This document shows, piece after piece, positions 1 to 6,213 of a stretch of 9,033 nt of DNA. Position 1 is the first letter of the stretch. Each line of letters opens with the position of its first letter. The notes below the pieces were generated by a model that worked only from the letters and a program-made list of their open reading frames with translations, was not told the DNA's origin and searched no databases. This DNA is from Pseudomonadales bacterium. GTDB taxonomy: Bacteria; Pseudomonadota; Gammaproteobacteria; Pseudomonadales; Pseudohongiellaceae. A program made the translations under genes and the position numbers. The stretch spans positions 1 through 9,033 of the forward strand of contig JAKSCP010000476.1 of NCBI GenBank assembly GCA_022360535.1, written 5' to 3'.

Positions 1-146
1 TCTTCAGACTCCGCTACGCGGTCGTTTTCAACCGCATCCAGGAGATCTGCGAGAGAAGTCTGGGCCCAGCTCTGAGCTGAAGTAATAAAGAGAAGTGTTG
101 CCGCTGCTGCTGTAGAGAGGCTAGTAAGTTTTCTTATTGCTTTCAT
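1..146 (-). CDS. MotA/TolQ/ExbB-family proton channel protein with N-terminal signal peptide (TtpC-like), 5' part only
   Basis: Translating down from the ATG at 146-144 gives an open frame of 48 codons that runs off the left edge. The protein starts MKAIRKLTSLSTAAAAATLL and has a clear signal peptide: two lysines and an arginine, an alanine/leucine-rich core, and a likely cleavage after SWA or slightly later at about residue 29. It continues with TSLADLLDAVENDRVAESE, an acidic start like the periplasmic extension of the long ExbB-like proteins that accompany TonB systems. The start is supported by GGAGG 7 nt upstream and by a one-base overlap with the stop of the DUF3450 gene (TAATG), so translation is probably coupled. 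The channel domain itself lies outside the window. The assignment therefore rests on the signal peptide, the short mature start and the known DUF3450-ExbB gene pairing; any other secreted protein is possible. In the family, such proteins sit in the inner membrane and help pass proton-motive force to TonB. Confidence 0.68.
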   Translation of the reverse strand, partial: MKAIRKLTSLSTAAAATLLFITSAQSWAQTSLADLLDAVENDRVAESE

Positions 147-946
147 TACTGTGCCTCCGGTGCCAATACAGGAAGGAATAGGATGTCGGGGGCGTCAAGG
201 TTGGACACGACACGCTGCGCCTGTTGCACCTCAGAGCGATACTGACCTGCTGGCAGTTCAACCCATTGACGCTGCGTGTTATCCCAAGCACCTGTGACTT
301 CACGGTCAGTGGTTTGATACATCAAGGACACACGACCAATGCGGACGATATTGACGTCACGATCCACACCACCGATTTCAATCGTATCTGGATAGGTTTC
401 GTTAGTTCGGCCAAAGGCAGCTTCGGTTTGGTACATCACCAGTACCTGACGAAACTTCTCTGCGATTGATACATCGGGGTTGTCGATGGCATCGCGGGCG
501 AACTGCAGGCGCGCCATGCGCTCATCGATACGGAAGGGATAATCCAGGGCAACAAATTGCTCCAAGCTGGATAGCATTTTTTCCATTAATAACGGAATCC
601 CCTGAGTAATCTCTTCGACAGAATCGATTGATTCGTCCAGAGTAGCGATTTGCTCTTCCTGTGCCGCTATCTGACGTCGGTAGCCGGCGTTCAGAACCAG
701 CAAGGATTCCAGGTTGTCGTTCGCGCGCTTAAATGATTCGAAGGTAGAGCTCGCCTCATTGGCCAGCCGGGTTATTTCTTCCTGAGTTGCAGCAGACTCT
801 GCATATTTTTCACCGAGGACATCCATTGCCTGATCTAGAACACTGCTATCTACCAGAATATCTTGCGCCTGCGCAGCGCCAAAGAAACCGGAAACTAGCA
901 TTACCAGAGCAGACAGGCTCAATCGGTTTATGCGACGGTTATTCAT
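146..946 (-). CDS. DUF3450 family secreted coiled-coil protein, probable TonB-system accessory
   Basis: This 266-residue protein begins with a signal peptide (residues 1-27: RRINR, a hydrophobic core LSALVMLVSGFFG, then AAQA before QD), so it should be exported to the periplasm. Residues about 35-130 are rich in Glu, Gln, Leu and Ala with no proline until 118 and look like a long coiled coil. The second half has features I associate with DUF3450: YPFRIDERMARL (136-147), EKFRQVLVMYQTEAAFGR (163-180), IVRIGRVSLMYQT (200-212) and a C-terminal LPVLAPEA. The length is normal for the family. The ATG at 946-944 is preceded by AGGA at 6 nt. The gene is the first of an operon continuing into an ExbB-like gene, and DUF3450 genes commonly occupy this position in gammaproteobacterial TonB clusters. 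No enzymatic motif is visible. A structural role in the periplasm next to the proton channel is an inference from context; the biochemical function is unknown to me. Confidence 0.88.
   Translation of the reverse strand: MNNRRINRLSLSALVMLVSGFFGAAQAQDILVDSSVLDQAMDVLGEKYAESAATQEEITRLANEASSTFESFKRANDNLESLLVLNAGYRRQIAAQEEQIATLDESIDSVEEITQGIPLLMEKMLSSLEQFVALDYPFRIDERMARLQFARDAIDNPDVSIAEKFRQVLVMYQTEAAFGRTNETYPDTIEIGGVDRDVNIVRIGRVSLMYQTTDREVTGAWDNTQRQWVELPAGQYRSEVQQAQRVVSNLDAPDILFLPVLAPEAQ
154..158 (-). promoter_or_regulatory. Shine-Dalgarno for the ExbB-like gene, inside the DUF3450 gene
   Basis: The minus strand reads GGAGG here, 7 nt before the ATG at 146-144. It lies within the last codons of the DUF3450 gene, whose TAA shares its final A with that ATG. 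This fixes the downstream start and suggests that ribosomes ending DUF3450 can re-initiate directly. Confidence 0.75.
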
Positions 947-963
947 GTGCCATCCTATTTATT

Positions 964-981
964 TATCGAAACGGTTCTGAG
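964..981. repeat. Imperfect direct repeat, copy 1
   Basis: On the plus strand this reads TATCGAAACGGTTCTGAG. Copy 2 at 1069-1085 matches it with one substitution and one missing base. It lies less than 20 bp upstream of the DUF3450 start codon, overlapping what would be the 5' leader. Paired sites like this could bind a regulator, but the role is unknown. Confidence 0.5.
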
Positions 982-1068
982 TTTATCGGTGGGCATTTTT
1001 ATTGGTTCCCCTTAATCCCACTGAAAAATCAGACCGGAAAACTTCTCTTTATTTTGTCCATCCTTCCC

Positions 1069-1085
1069 TATCGAAACTGTCTGAG
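1069..1085. repeat. Imperfect direct repeat, copy 2
   Basis: On the plus strand this reads TATCGAAACTGTCTGAG. It is 105 bp from copy 1 at 964-981, in the same orientation. The shared nine-base block TATCGAAAC and the shared TCTGAG are exact. This copy also contains AAACTGTC, which is complementary to one arm of the nearby hairpin. Confidence 0.5.
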
Positions 1086-1115
1086 AATTCCGTGAGTTTT
1101 CTACTCGCTCAATAG

Positions 1116-1140
1116 CGACAGTTTTCCATGAAAATTGTCG
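1116..1140. other. Imperfect inverted repeat / hairpin
   Basis: The arms are 1116-1125 (CGACAGTTTT) and 1131-1140 (AAAATTGTCG), around a five-base loop. Nine of ten positions are complementary. The odd pair is G-T read as plus-strand RNA and A-C read as minus-strand RNA. CTCG at 1104-1107 and CGAG at 1143-1146 could extend the stem with bulges. No T-run follows in either direction, so it is not a typical intrinsic terminator. It may be an operator-like dyad or a leader structure upstream of DUF3450. Confidence 0.5.
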
Positions 1141-1330
1141 AACGAGAGTTACCGTTCTACTCAAATTCTTACAAATTGAGAAGCATGGTAACTATCAATT
1201 CGACCAGACTTCTTACTGACCTAAAATGGATCACTAGAAAGCCAATTAGTCCCTGAAATTCAGCGCGTTAAGCTGATTTCGCGGCTAAGCGTAACACAAC
1301 CTATTACGTAGATTGAACCTTTTAACCGAG

Positions 1331-1380
1331 AAAAAATTAGCAGATAGAAAATGGTGGGAATTTGGGAGAATTTTGGGTCA
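1331..1380 (-). terminator. Possible Rho-dependent termination region after sucD
   Basis: Starting 9 nt after the sucD stop codon, the transcript strand has 15 C and only 2 G in 50 nt, with repeated CCC and YC steps (CCCAAAATTCTCCCAAATTCCC and similar), and ends in a run of six T. No G-rich partner is present, so no hairpin can form and an intrinsic terminator is unlikely. C-rich, G-poor, unstructured RNA is the known signature of Rho loading sites. The call is based on composition alone. Confidence 0.35.
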
Positions 1381-1389
1381 GCAGCGACA

Positions 1390-2262
1390 CTACCAACCCG
1401 TTATTTCGCTCAGCCCATTGCCGATATCAGCGAGGCTTCGAACAGTCTTTACACCGGCGTCCTGGAGTGCCGCAAACTTTTCATCTGCAGTTCCTTTACC
1501 ACCGGAGATAATGGCACCAGCATGACCCATGCGTTTCCCCGGAGGAGCAGTGACACCAGCGATGTAGGCGACGACAGGTTTACTCACATTAGCCTTGATG
1601 AAGGCGGCGGCCTCTTCTTCTGCCGTACCACCTATTTCACCGATCATCACAATGGCTTCAGTTTCTGCATCCGCTTCGAACATGCCAAGGATATCGATGA
1701 AGTTGGAACCAGGGATGGGGTCTCCTCCAATACCAACACAGGAAGACTGGCCAAACCCATGGTCAGTGGTTTGCTTAACGGCTTCGTAGGTCAAAGTGCC
1801 ACTACGCGAAACGATCCCTACTTTCCCGGGCAGATGAATATGACCAGGCATGATGCCAATCTTGCATTGCCCCGGTGTAATGACGCCTGGGCAGTTGGGT
1901 CCAATCAGGCGCACACCAGCCTGATCGCACTTCTCTTTAGCCACCAGCATGTCCAGGGTAGGAATCCCTTCCGTGATGCAGACGATGAGTTTCACGCCAG
2001 CATCAGCAGCTTCCAGAATTGAGTCTTTACAAAACGGCGCTGGCACATAAATAACCGAAGCATCAGCTTCCGTCTCGGCGACGGCTTCATTGACCGTGTT
2101 GAACACCGGCAAGTTAAGATGCACCTGACCGCCTTTGCCGGGAGTGACACCACCCACCATTTGCGTGCCATATTCGATCGCCTGCTCCGAATGAAAGGTG
2201 CCTTGGGACCCAGTGAAGCCCTGACAGATGACTCGAGTGTCTTTATTAACAAGAATGCTCAT
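1390..2262 (-). CDS. sucD: Succinyl-CoA synthetase (succinate-CoA ligase), alpha subunit
   Basis: SucD carries the CoA-binding fold and the phosphohistidine of succinyl-CoA synthetase, which interconverts succinyl-CoA + NDP + phosphate and succinate + NTP + CoA in the cytoplasm. The 290 residues are the usual length. Visible motifs are the CoA-binding GFTGSQGTFHS (15-25), GPNCPGVITPG (121-131), SRSGTLTYE (152-160), GIGGDPIPG (177-185), GEIGGTAEE (208-216), and the phospho-acceptor His247 in GKRMGHAGAIISGGKGTA (242-259). The ATG at 2262-2260 overlaps the sucC TGA as ATGA, and a perfect AGGAGG lies 6 nt upstream, so the start is secure. This overlap should help keep alpha and beta subunits in balance. 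The stop is TAG at 1392-1390. It is the last gene of the suc operon; the next gene is 443 bp away. Nothing appears broken. Confidence 0.98.
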   Translation of the reverse strand: MSILVNKDTRVICQGFTGSQGTFHSEQAIEYGTQMVGGVTPGKGGQVHLNLPVFNTVNEAVAETEADASVIYVPAPFCKDSILEAADAGVKLIVCITEGIPTLDMLVAKEKCDQAGVRLIGPNCPGVITPGQCKIGIMPGHIHLPGKVGIVSRSGTLTYEAVKQTTDHGFGQSSCVGIGGDPIPGSNFIDILGMFEADAETEAIVMIGEIGGTAEEEAAAFIKANVSKPVVAYIAGVTAPPGKRMGHAGAIISGGKGTADEKFAALQDAGVKTVRSLADIGNGLSEITGW

Positions 2263-3428
2263 GCTTTGCCTCCTGCTGCATCCACAACTTTTTGTGCTGC
2301 GTCAGAAAGCGAATTGGCCGCAATGATATTCAGGCCACTTTGCTGCAAAACCTCTCGACCGAGCTCCGCGTTATTACCTTCCAGTCGCACTACTACGGGT
2401 ACTTCAACACCTACTTCCTCGACTGCCCCGATAACCCCTTCGGCAATCAAGTCGCAGCGCACGATGCCACCGAAGATATTCACCAGCACAGCGGCCACGT
2501 TTTCATCGGAGAGGATAATCTTGAAAGCTTCCGTCACCCGTTCTTTGGTCGCACCACCACCAACATCCAAAAAGTTGGCCGGGCTGCCGCCATATAGCTG
2601 CACAATGTCCATTGTGCCCATGGCCAGGCCTGCACCATTGACCATGCAACCAATGTTGCCATCCAGGGCCACGTAATTGAGATCCCACTCTGCCGCTTGA
2701 GCTTCCCGCTCGTCTTCCTGAGAAGGATCATGCATCTCTTGTAGTTTTGCTTGTCGATACAGGGCATTACCGTCGATGTTTATCTTGCCGTCCAGGCAGT
2801 GGAGGTTGCCTTCGTCGGTGATAACAAGCGGGTTAATCTCAAGCAGTGACAGGTCTAACTCTTCAAAGAGCTTGGCCAGCCCCAGGAACAATTTAGTGAA
2901 CTGTTTGATCTGATCCCCTTGTAAGCCCAACCGAAATGCCAGGTCTCTGCCTTGGTAAGGCTGTGGCCCTGTCAGTGGGTCGATGGTCGCCTTGAGGATT
3001 TTCTCAGGCGTTTCGGCAGCAACCTTTTCAATTTCCACTCCACCCTCTATAGACGCCATAAATACGATGCGTCGCGAAGAGCGATCAACAACAGCGCCCA
3101 GATACAATTCTTGGGCTATATCAGTGCAAGCCTCTACCAGAATCTTGCTCACTGGTTGCCCGTTAGCATCGGTCTGGTAAGTCACCAGATTCTTGCCTAG
3201 CCAACTCGCTGCGAATTCTTCCGCTTCGGCTGCCGAATCAACCAGTTTTACCCCACCGGCCTTACCGCGACCCCCAGCGTGCACTTGGGCTTTGACTACC
3301 CATTTATCACCACCAATTTCTGCGGTGGCTGCAGCGGCAGCTGCGGGTGTGTCCACAGCAATTCCCTGTGAAACAGGCAGTCCATAGTCGGCAAACAGCT
3401 GCTTTGCCTGATATTCGTGTAGATTCAT
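2259..3428 (-). CDS. sucC: Succinyl-CoA synthetase (ADP/GDP-forming), beta subunit
   Basis: SucC is the ATP-grasp subunit that binds nucleotide and succinate and pairs with SucD. The 389 residues match the E. coli length (388) almost exactly and align through long identical stretches. The ATP-grasp N-terminal region holds Lys46 and AGGRGKAGGVKL (51-62). Glu99, Glu107, Asn199 (in LEINPLVITDEG, 196-207) and Asp213 fall at the nucleotide and Mg-binding positions known from E. coli. The C-terminal ligase domain shows NGAGLAMGTMD (264-274), FLDVGGGATKERV (286-298), NIFGGIVRCD (317-326) and VVRLEGNN (346-353). AAGGA lies about 10 nt before the ATG. The gene follows lpdA by 65 bp and overlaps sucD by 4 bp. 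Whether ADP or GDP is preferred cannot be read from these motifs. No defect is seen. Confidence 0.98.
   Translation of the reverse strand: MNLHEYQAKQLFADYGLPVSQGIAVDTPAAAAAATAEIGGDKWVVKAQVHAGGRGKAGGVKLVDSAAEAEEFAASWLGKNLVTYQTDANGQPVSKILVEACTDIAQELYLGAVVDRSSRRIVFMASIEGGVEIEKVAAETPEKILKATIDPLTGPQPYQGRDLAFRLGLQGDQIKQFTKLFLGLAKLFEELDLSLLEINPLVITDEGNLHCLDGKINIDGNALYRQAKLQEMHDPSQEDEREAQAAEWDLNYVALDGNIGCMVNGAGLAMGTMDIVQLYGGSPANFLDVGGGATKERVTEAFKIILSDENVAAVLVNIFGGIVRCDLIAEGVIGAVEEVGVEVPVVVRLEGNNAELGREVLQQSGLNIIAANSLSDAAQKVVDAAGGKA
2269..2274 (-). promoter_or_regulatory. Shine-Dalgarno for sucD, inside the end of sucC
   Basis: The minus strand reads AGGAGG here, a full match to the anti-SD of 16S rRNA, 6 nt before the sucD ATG. 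It sits within the last sucC codons (Gly-Gly-Lys-Ala), next to the ATGA stop/start overlap, and so combines strong independent initiation with possible coupling to sucC translation. Confidence 0.8.
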
Positions 3429-3493
3429 TAAGACTTTGTCCTTTCGAGCTTCTTATTCAATGAGCAATGTCGGTAAGTGCGGTGTAAGTATGA

Positions 3494-4945
3494 TTATGAG
3501 GCTCTGCGTTTACGATTTCCTATATGAATGGCATGTCCATTGGCGGCAAGTGCCGCTTCATGGACCGCCTCAGACAAGGTTGGATGTGAGAACATCGTGA
3601 GCCCCAGATCTTCGGCGCTGGCGCTAAATTCCATGGCGATAGCCACCTGTTGCAACAAGTCAGCGGCACTGGGTCCAATAATATGGCAGCCAAGAACTCG
3701 ATCTGTTGCCGCATCAGCAATCAGCTTCACCATGCCTTCAGAGTCATTGGCTGCCAATGCGCGCCCACTGGCGACGAAGGGGAACACCCCCACGTTGTAG
3801 TCCACACCTTCTGCTTTCAATTCCTCTTCGTTTTTTCCAACCCAGGCTATTTCCGGATGGGTATAGATCACAGACGGCACCAGGTCATAGTTAACCTGAG
3901 ACTTCTTATCCGCTAACCGTTCAGCAACCATGATGCCCTCTTCCATACCTTTGTGGGCCAGCATCGGCCCCCGCACAACGTCGCCACAGGCATAAACGTT
4001 AGGTACATTGGTCGCGCACTGGTCATTAACTTTGATGAAGCCGCGTTCATCCAACTCCACGCCTACTGCCGGGTCTAGTAAATCTTTGGTATAGGGTTTT
4101 CTGCCCACGGCAACGATTAACTTATCAAAGGTGGTTTTCTGTTCTCCTTCGCTGTCGGTGTATTCCACAGTGACGCTTTTCTTGGCCCCTTTGCTTAACT
4201 TGCTACCCGTGACCCGCGCACCCAACTTGATATCCAACCCTTGCTTGGACAATATCTTATGGGCTTCTTTTGCTATCTGTTTATCAACAGCCGGCAGGAA
4301 TTCATCCAATGCTTCCAGCACAACCACTTCTGCACCAAGGCGAGCCCAAACACTTCCTAGCTCCAGGCCGATAACGCCAGCACCGATAACCCCAAGTCGT
4401 TTAGGCACTTCCTGGAACTCCAGGGCGCCGGTGGAGTCAACGATCGTCTCCTGATCTACCGGAGCTGGGGGGATATCGATAGGTACGGAACCAGCCGCGA
4501 TGATGATGTGCTTGGCAGTAAGTTCTTCCTGACTACCGTCATGGGCAGTAACCAGTACTTTGTCGGCTGCAATGACCTTACCGCTGCCACTGATGCCATC
4601 GACTTTGTTTGCGCGGAATAAACCCGCCACACCGCCAGTTAACTGTTTAACGACTTTGTCCTTGCGATCGATCATCGCAGGAACATCGATACCGACTTTG
4701 GAGACTTTTATTCCATGCACTGAGAAGTCATGCTGCGCTTCTACATATTTGTGAGAAGTATCCAGTAGTGCTTTCGATGGTATACACCCCACATTCAGGC
4801 AGGTGCCGCCATACACTGTTTTATCTTCTTTATTCAGCCACTTTTCGATGCAGGCTGTTTTGAAGCCGAGTTGGCCACAGCGAATAGCTGCGTGGTAACC
4901 AGCCGGCCCGGAACCAATAACTACGACGTCGTATTGCTTACTCAT
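3494..4945 (-). CDS. lpdA: Dihydrolipoamide dehydrogenase (E3 component)
   Basis: E3 reoxidises the dihydrolipoyl group on the E2 protein using FAD and a redox disulfide, passing electrons to NAD. The 483 residues are of usual length. The FAD-binding VVVIGSGPAGYHAA (7-20) opens the protein. The disulfide Cys49/Cys54 lies in GGTCLNVGCIPSKALL. The NAD-binding Rossmann motif is GVIGAGVIGLELGSVW (185-200), the second FAD contact is YACGDVVRGPMLAHKG (318-333), and the His454-Glu459 pair of the dimer interface is in HPTLSEAVHEA. The basic tail NRKRRAS is common in proteobacterial E3. It sits 23 bp after sucB, as in Pseudomonas-type operons, and may also serve pyruvate dehydrogenase if no other lpd exists in the genome. 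The Shine-Dalgarno is weak: upstream of the ATG is TTGGTATTTAAAT with no AGGA or GGAG at normal spacing. Coupling to sucB is therefore likely. Confidence 0.97.
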   Translation of the reverse strand: MSKQYDVVVIGSGPAGYHAAIRCGQLGFKTACIEKWLNKEDKTVYGGTCLNVGCIPSKALLDTSHKYVEAQHDFSVHGIKVSKVGIDVPAMIDRKDKVVKQLTGGVAGLFRANKVDGISGSGKVIAADKVLVTAHDGSQEELTAKHIIIAAGSVPIDIPPAPVDQETIVDSTGALEFQEVPKRLGVIGAGVIGLELGSVWARLGAEVVVLEALDEFLPAVDKQIAKEAHKILSKQGLDIKLGARVTGSKLSKGAKKSVTVEYTDSEGEQKTTFDKLIVAVGRKPYTKDLLDPAVGVELDERGFIKVNDQCATNVPNVYACGDVVRGPMLAHKGMEEGIMVAERLADKKSQVNYDLVPSVIYTHPEIAWVGKNEEELKAEGVDYNVGVFPFVASGRALAANDSEGMVKLIADAATDRVLGCHIIGPSAADLLQQVAIAMEFSASAEDLGLTMFSHPTLSEAVHEAALAANGHAIHIGNRKRRAS

Positions 4946-4968
4946 ATTTAAATACCAAGTTCCGCGGT

Positions 4969-6168
4969 TTAGATTTCCAGAATGAGCCTGGTGGGATCCT
5001 CCAGGAGCTCCTTAATAGTGACAAGAAATTGCACCGCTTCCTTGCCATCGATCATGCGATGATCATAAGACAGAGCCAAATACATCATCGGCAATATTTT
5101 CACTTCGCCATCCACCGCCATTGGACGTTCCTGGATCTTATGCATACCAAGGATGGCAGTCTGCGGTGGATTCAGAATGGGCGTGGATAATAGAGAACCG
5201 AACACACCACCATTGGAAATGGTGAAGGTGCCACCGGTCATCTCTTCGATGCCCAGTTTTCCATCACGGGCTTTCTCACCAAAATTGCGAATTTCCTGTT
5301 CGATCTTGGCCAGCCCCATATTGTCGGCATTGCGCAATACCGGGACCACCAGTCCGCGCGGCGAGGAGACCGCCACACCGATGTCCTGATAGCCGTGATA
5401 GACAATGTCATTACCATCGATTGAAGCGTTCACTGCCGGGAACCGCTTCAGAGCTTCGATTGCTGCCCGCACGAAAAAAGACATGAAGCCCAAACGCACG
5501 CCATCATGAGTCTTTTCGAACTCTTCTTTGTAGCGCGACCTGATCTCCATCACCGGGCCCATATTGACCTCGTTGAAGGTGGTCAGCATGGCAGTGGATT
5601 GAGTTGCCTCCAACAAACGTTCAGCAACTTTCGCACGCAACCTGCTCATGGGTACGCGCTCTTCTATACGCCCACTCTGTCCACCACTTACTACCGGCGT
5701 TACCGGGGCGGCCGGTGCTGAGCTTGCAGGCTTGTCCAGATAAGCCAACACGTCTTCCTTGGTGATACGACCATCCTTGCCGCTACCCTGCAGCTGGTTA
5801 ACGTCTACATTGTTCTCTTCTGCCAGTTTGCGTGCGGCAGGACTCAGAAGCGCACTGTCCGCCACCGCCTCCTCGACATTCTCGGCCGGCGCTGCAGCGG
5901 CTGCTGGCTCAGGTTCACTGGCCGCCACTTCACCAGCTTCTACGACACCAATCGACTCATTACTGATGATGGTATCGCCGGAATTTTTGAGAATTTCTTT
6001 GAGCGTACCGTTGCTGGGAGATACCACTTCGATGACCACTTTGTCGGTTTCAATATCGACCAACAGTTCGTCGCGCGTAACTGCATCACCCACATTTTTG
6101 TACCAGGTAGCAATGGTTCCATCGGGAACCGATTCCGGTAGTGCTGGAGCTTTGATTTCAATTGTCAT
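4969..6168 (-). CDS. sucB: Dihydrolipoyllysine-residue succinyltransferase (E2 of 2-oxoglutarate dehydrogenase)
   Basis: E2 forms the core of the 2-oxoglutarate dehydrogenase complex and transfers the succinyl group from lipoate to CoA. The 399 residues show the standard order. A single lipoyl domain (about 1-78) carries the modified Lys43 in IETDKVVIEV. An Ala/Pro/Glu-rich linker (81-104) follows, then the peripheral-subunit-binding domain (about 107-144, LLSPAARKLAEE through GKDGRITKEDVLAYL). A second Ala/Pro linker (147-160) leads to the catalytic domain (170-399), with TFTISNGGVFGSLLSTPI (314-331), NPPQTAILGMH (333-343) and the active-site SYDHRMIDG, containing His370 and Asp374. One lipoyl domain and the NGGVFGS motif favour SucB over the pyruvate E2 AceF, as does the neighbouring sucA. 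AGGA is 6 nt before the ATG. The gap to sucA is 45 bp and contains a small dyad, CGTTA-A-TAACG, at 6197-6207. Confidence 0.98.
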   Translation of the reverse strand: MTIEIKAPALPESVPDGTIATWYKNVGDAVTRDELLVDIETDKVVIEVVSPSNGTLKEILKNSGDTIISNESIGVVEAGEVAASEPEPAAAAAPAENVEEAVADSALLSPAARKLAEENNVDVNQLQGSGKDGRITKEDVLAYLDKPASSAPAAPVTPVVSGGQSGRIEERVPMSRLRAKVAERLLEATQSTAMLTTFNEVNMGPVMEIRSRYKEEFEKTHDGVRLGFMSFFVRAAIEALKRFPAVNASIDGNDIVYHGYQDIGVAVSSPRGLVVPVLRNADNMGLAKIEQEIRNFGEKARDGKLGIEEMTGGTFTISNGGVFGSLLSTPILNPPQTAILGMHKIQERPMAVDGEVKILPMMYLALSYDHRMIDGKEAVQFLVTIKELLEDPTRLILEI

Positions 6169-6213
6169 TGTTTGTCCTACTAATCTTGAAACCGCCCGTT
6201 AATAACGAACGCT

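Larger units (their letters stand above)
947..1389. other. Intergenic region between sucD and the DUF3450 operon
   Basis: These 443 bp carry no credible gene on either strand. The region is AT-rich compared with the flanking genes. It must hold the 3' end of the suc transcript and presumably the promoter of the DUF3450 operon, since both run on the minus strand. Visible structure comprises a C-rich, G-poor stretch at 1331-1380 on the transcript strand, an imperfect hairpin at 1116-1140, a further inverted arm at 1074-1081, and an imperfect direct repeat at 964-981 and 1069-1085. I searched the minus strand for sigma-70, sigma-E and sigma-54 type promoters and found only poor matches, so none is called. 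Confidence 0.8.

Noticed and set aside
787..1095. Plus-strand open frame of 102 codons crossing the DUF3450 start
   Set aside because: It is antisense to the signal peptide and coiled coil of DUF3450, has no ribosome site that I can see, and no recognisable product.
1261..1300. Possible hairpin around TTAAGC and GCTAA as an intrinsic terminator for sucD
   Set aside because: The arms are only five or six bases with a bulge, and no T-run follows on the minus strand.
1353..1377. G-rich stretch on the plus strand that resembles a G-quadruplex
   Set aside because: Only three GGG runs are present (with an extra GG), so the usual four-run rule is not met; the C-rich transcript-strand reading is the more meaningful one.
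947..1389. Sigma-70, sigma-E or sigma-54 promoter for the DUF3450 operon
   Set aside because: Best candidates (for example TTGATA with a 19-nt spacer to TGTAAG) match poorly or are badly spaced; calling one would be guesswork.
1351..2022. Plus-strand open frame of 223 codons
   Set aside because: It lies antisense to sucD, whose protein is fully recognisable; the translation has no family character and is low in hydrophobic structure. It is a shadow frame.
2119..2676. Plus-strand open frame of 185 codons spanning the sucC/sucD junction
   Set aside because: It covers the well-conserved ends of two real genes on the other strand; its Ser/Thr/Pro-rich translation is typical of antisense reading of Gly/Ala-rich genes.
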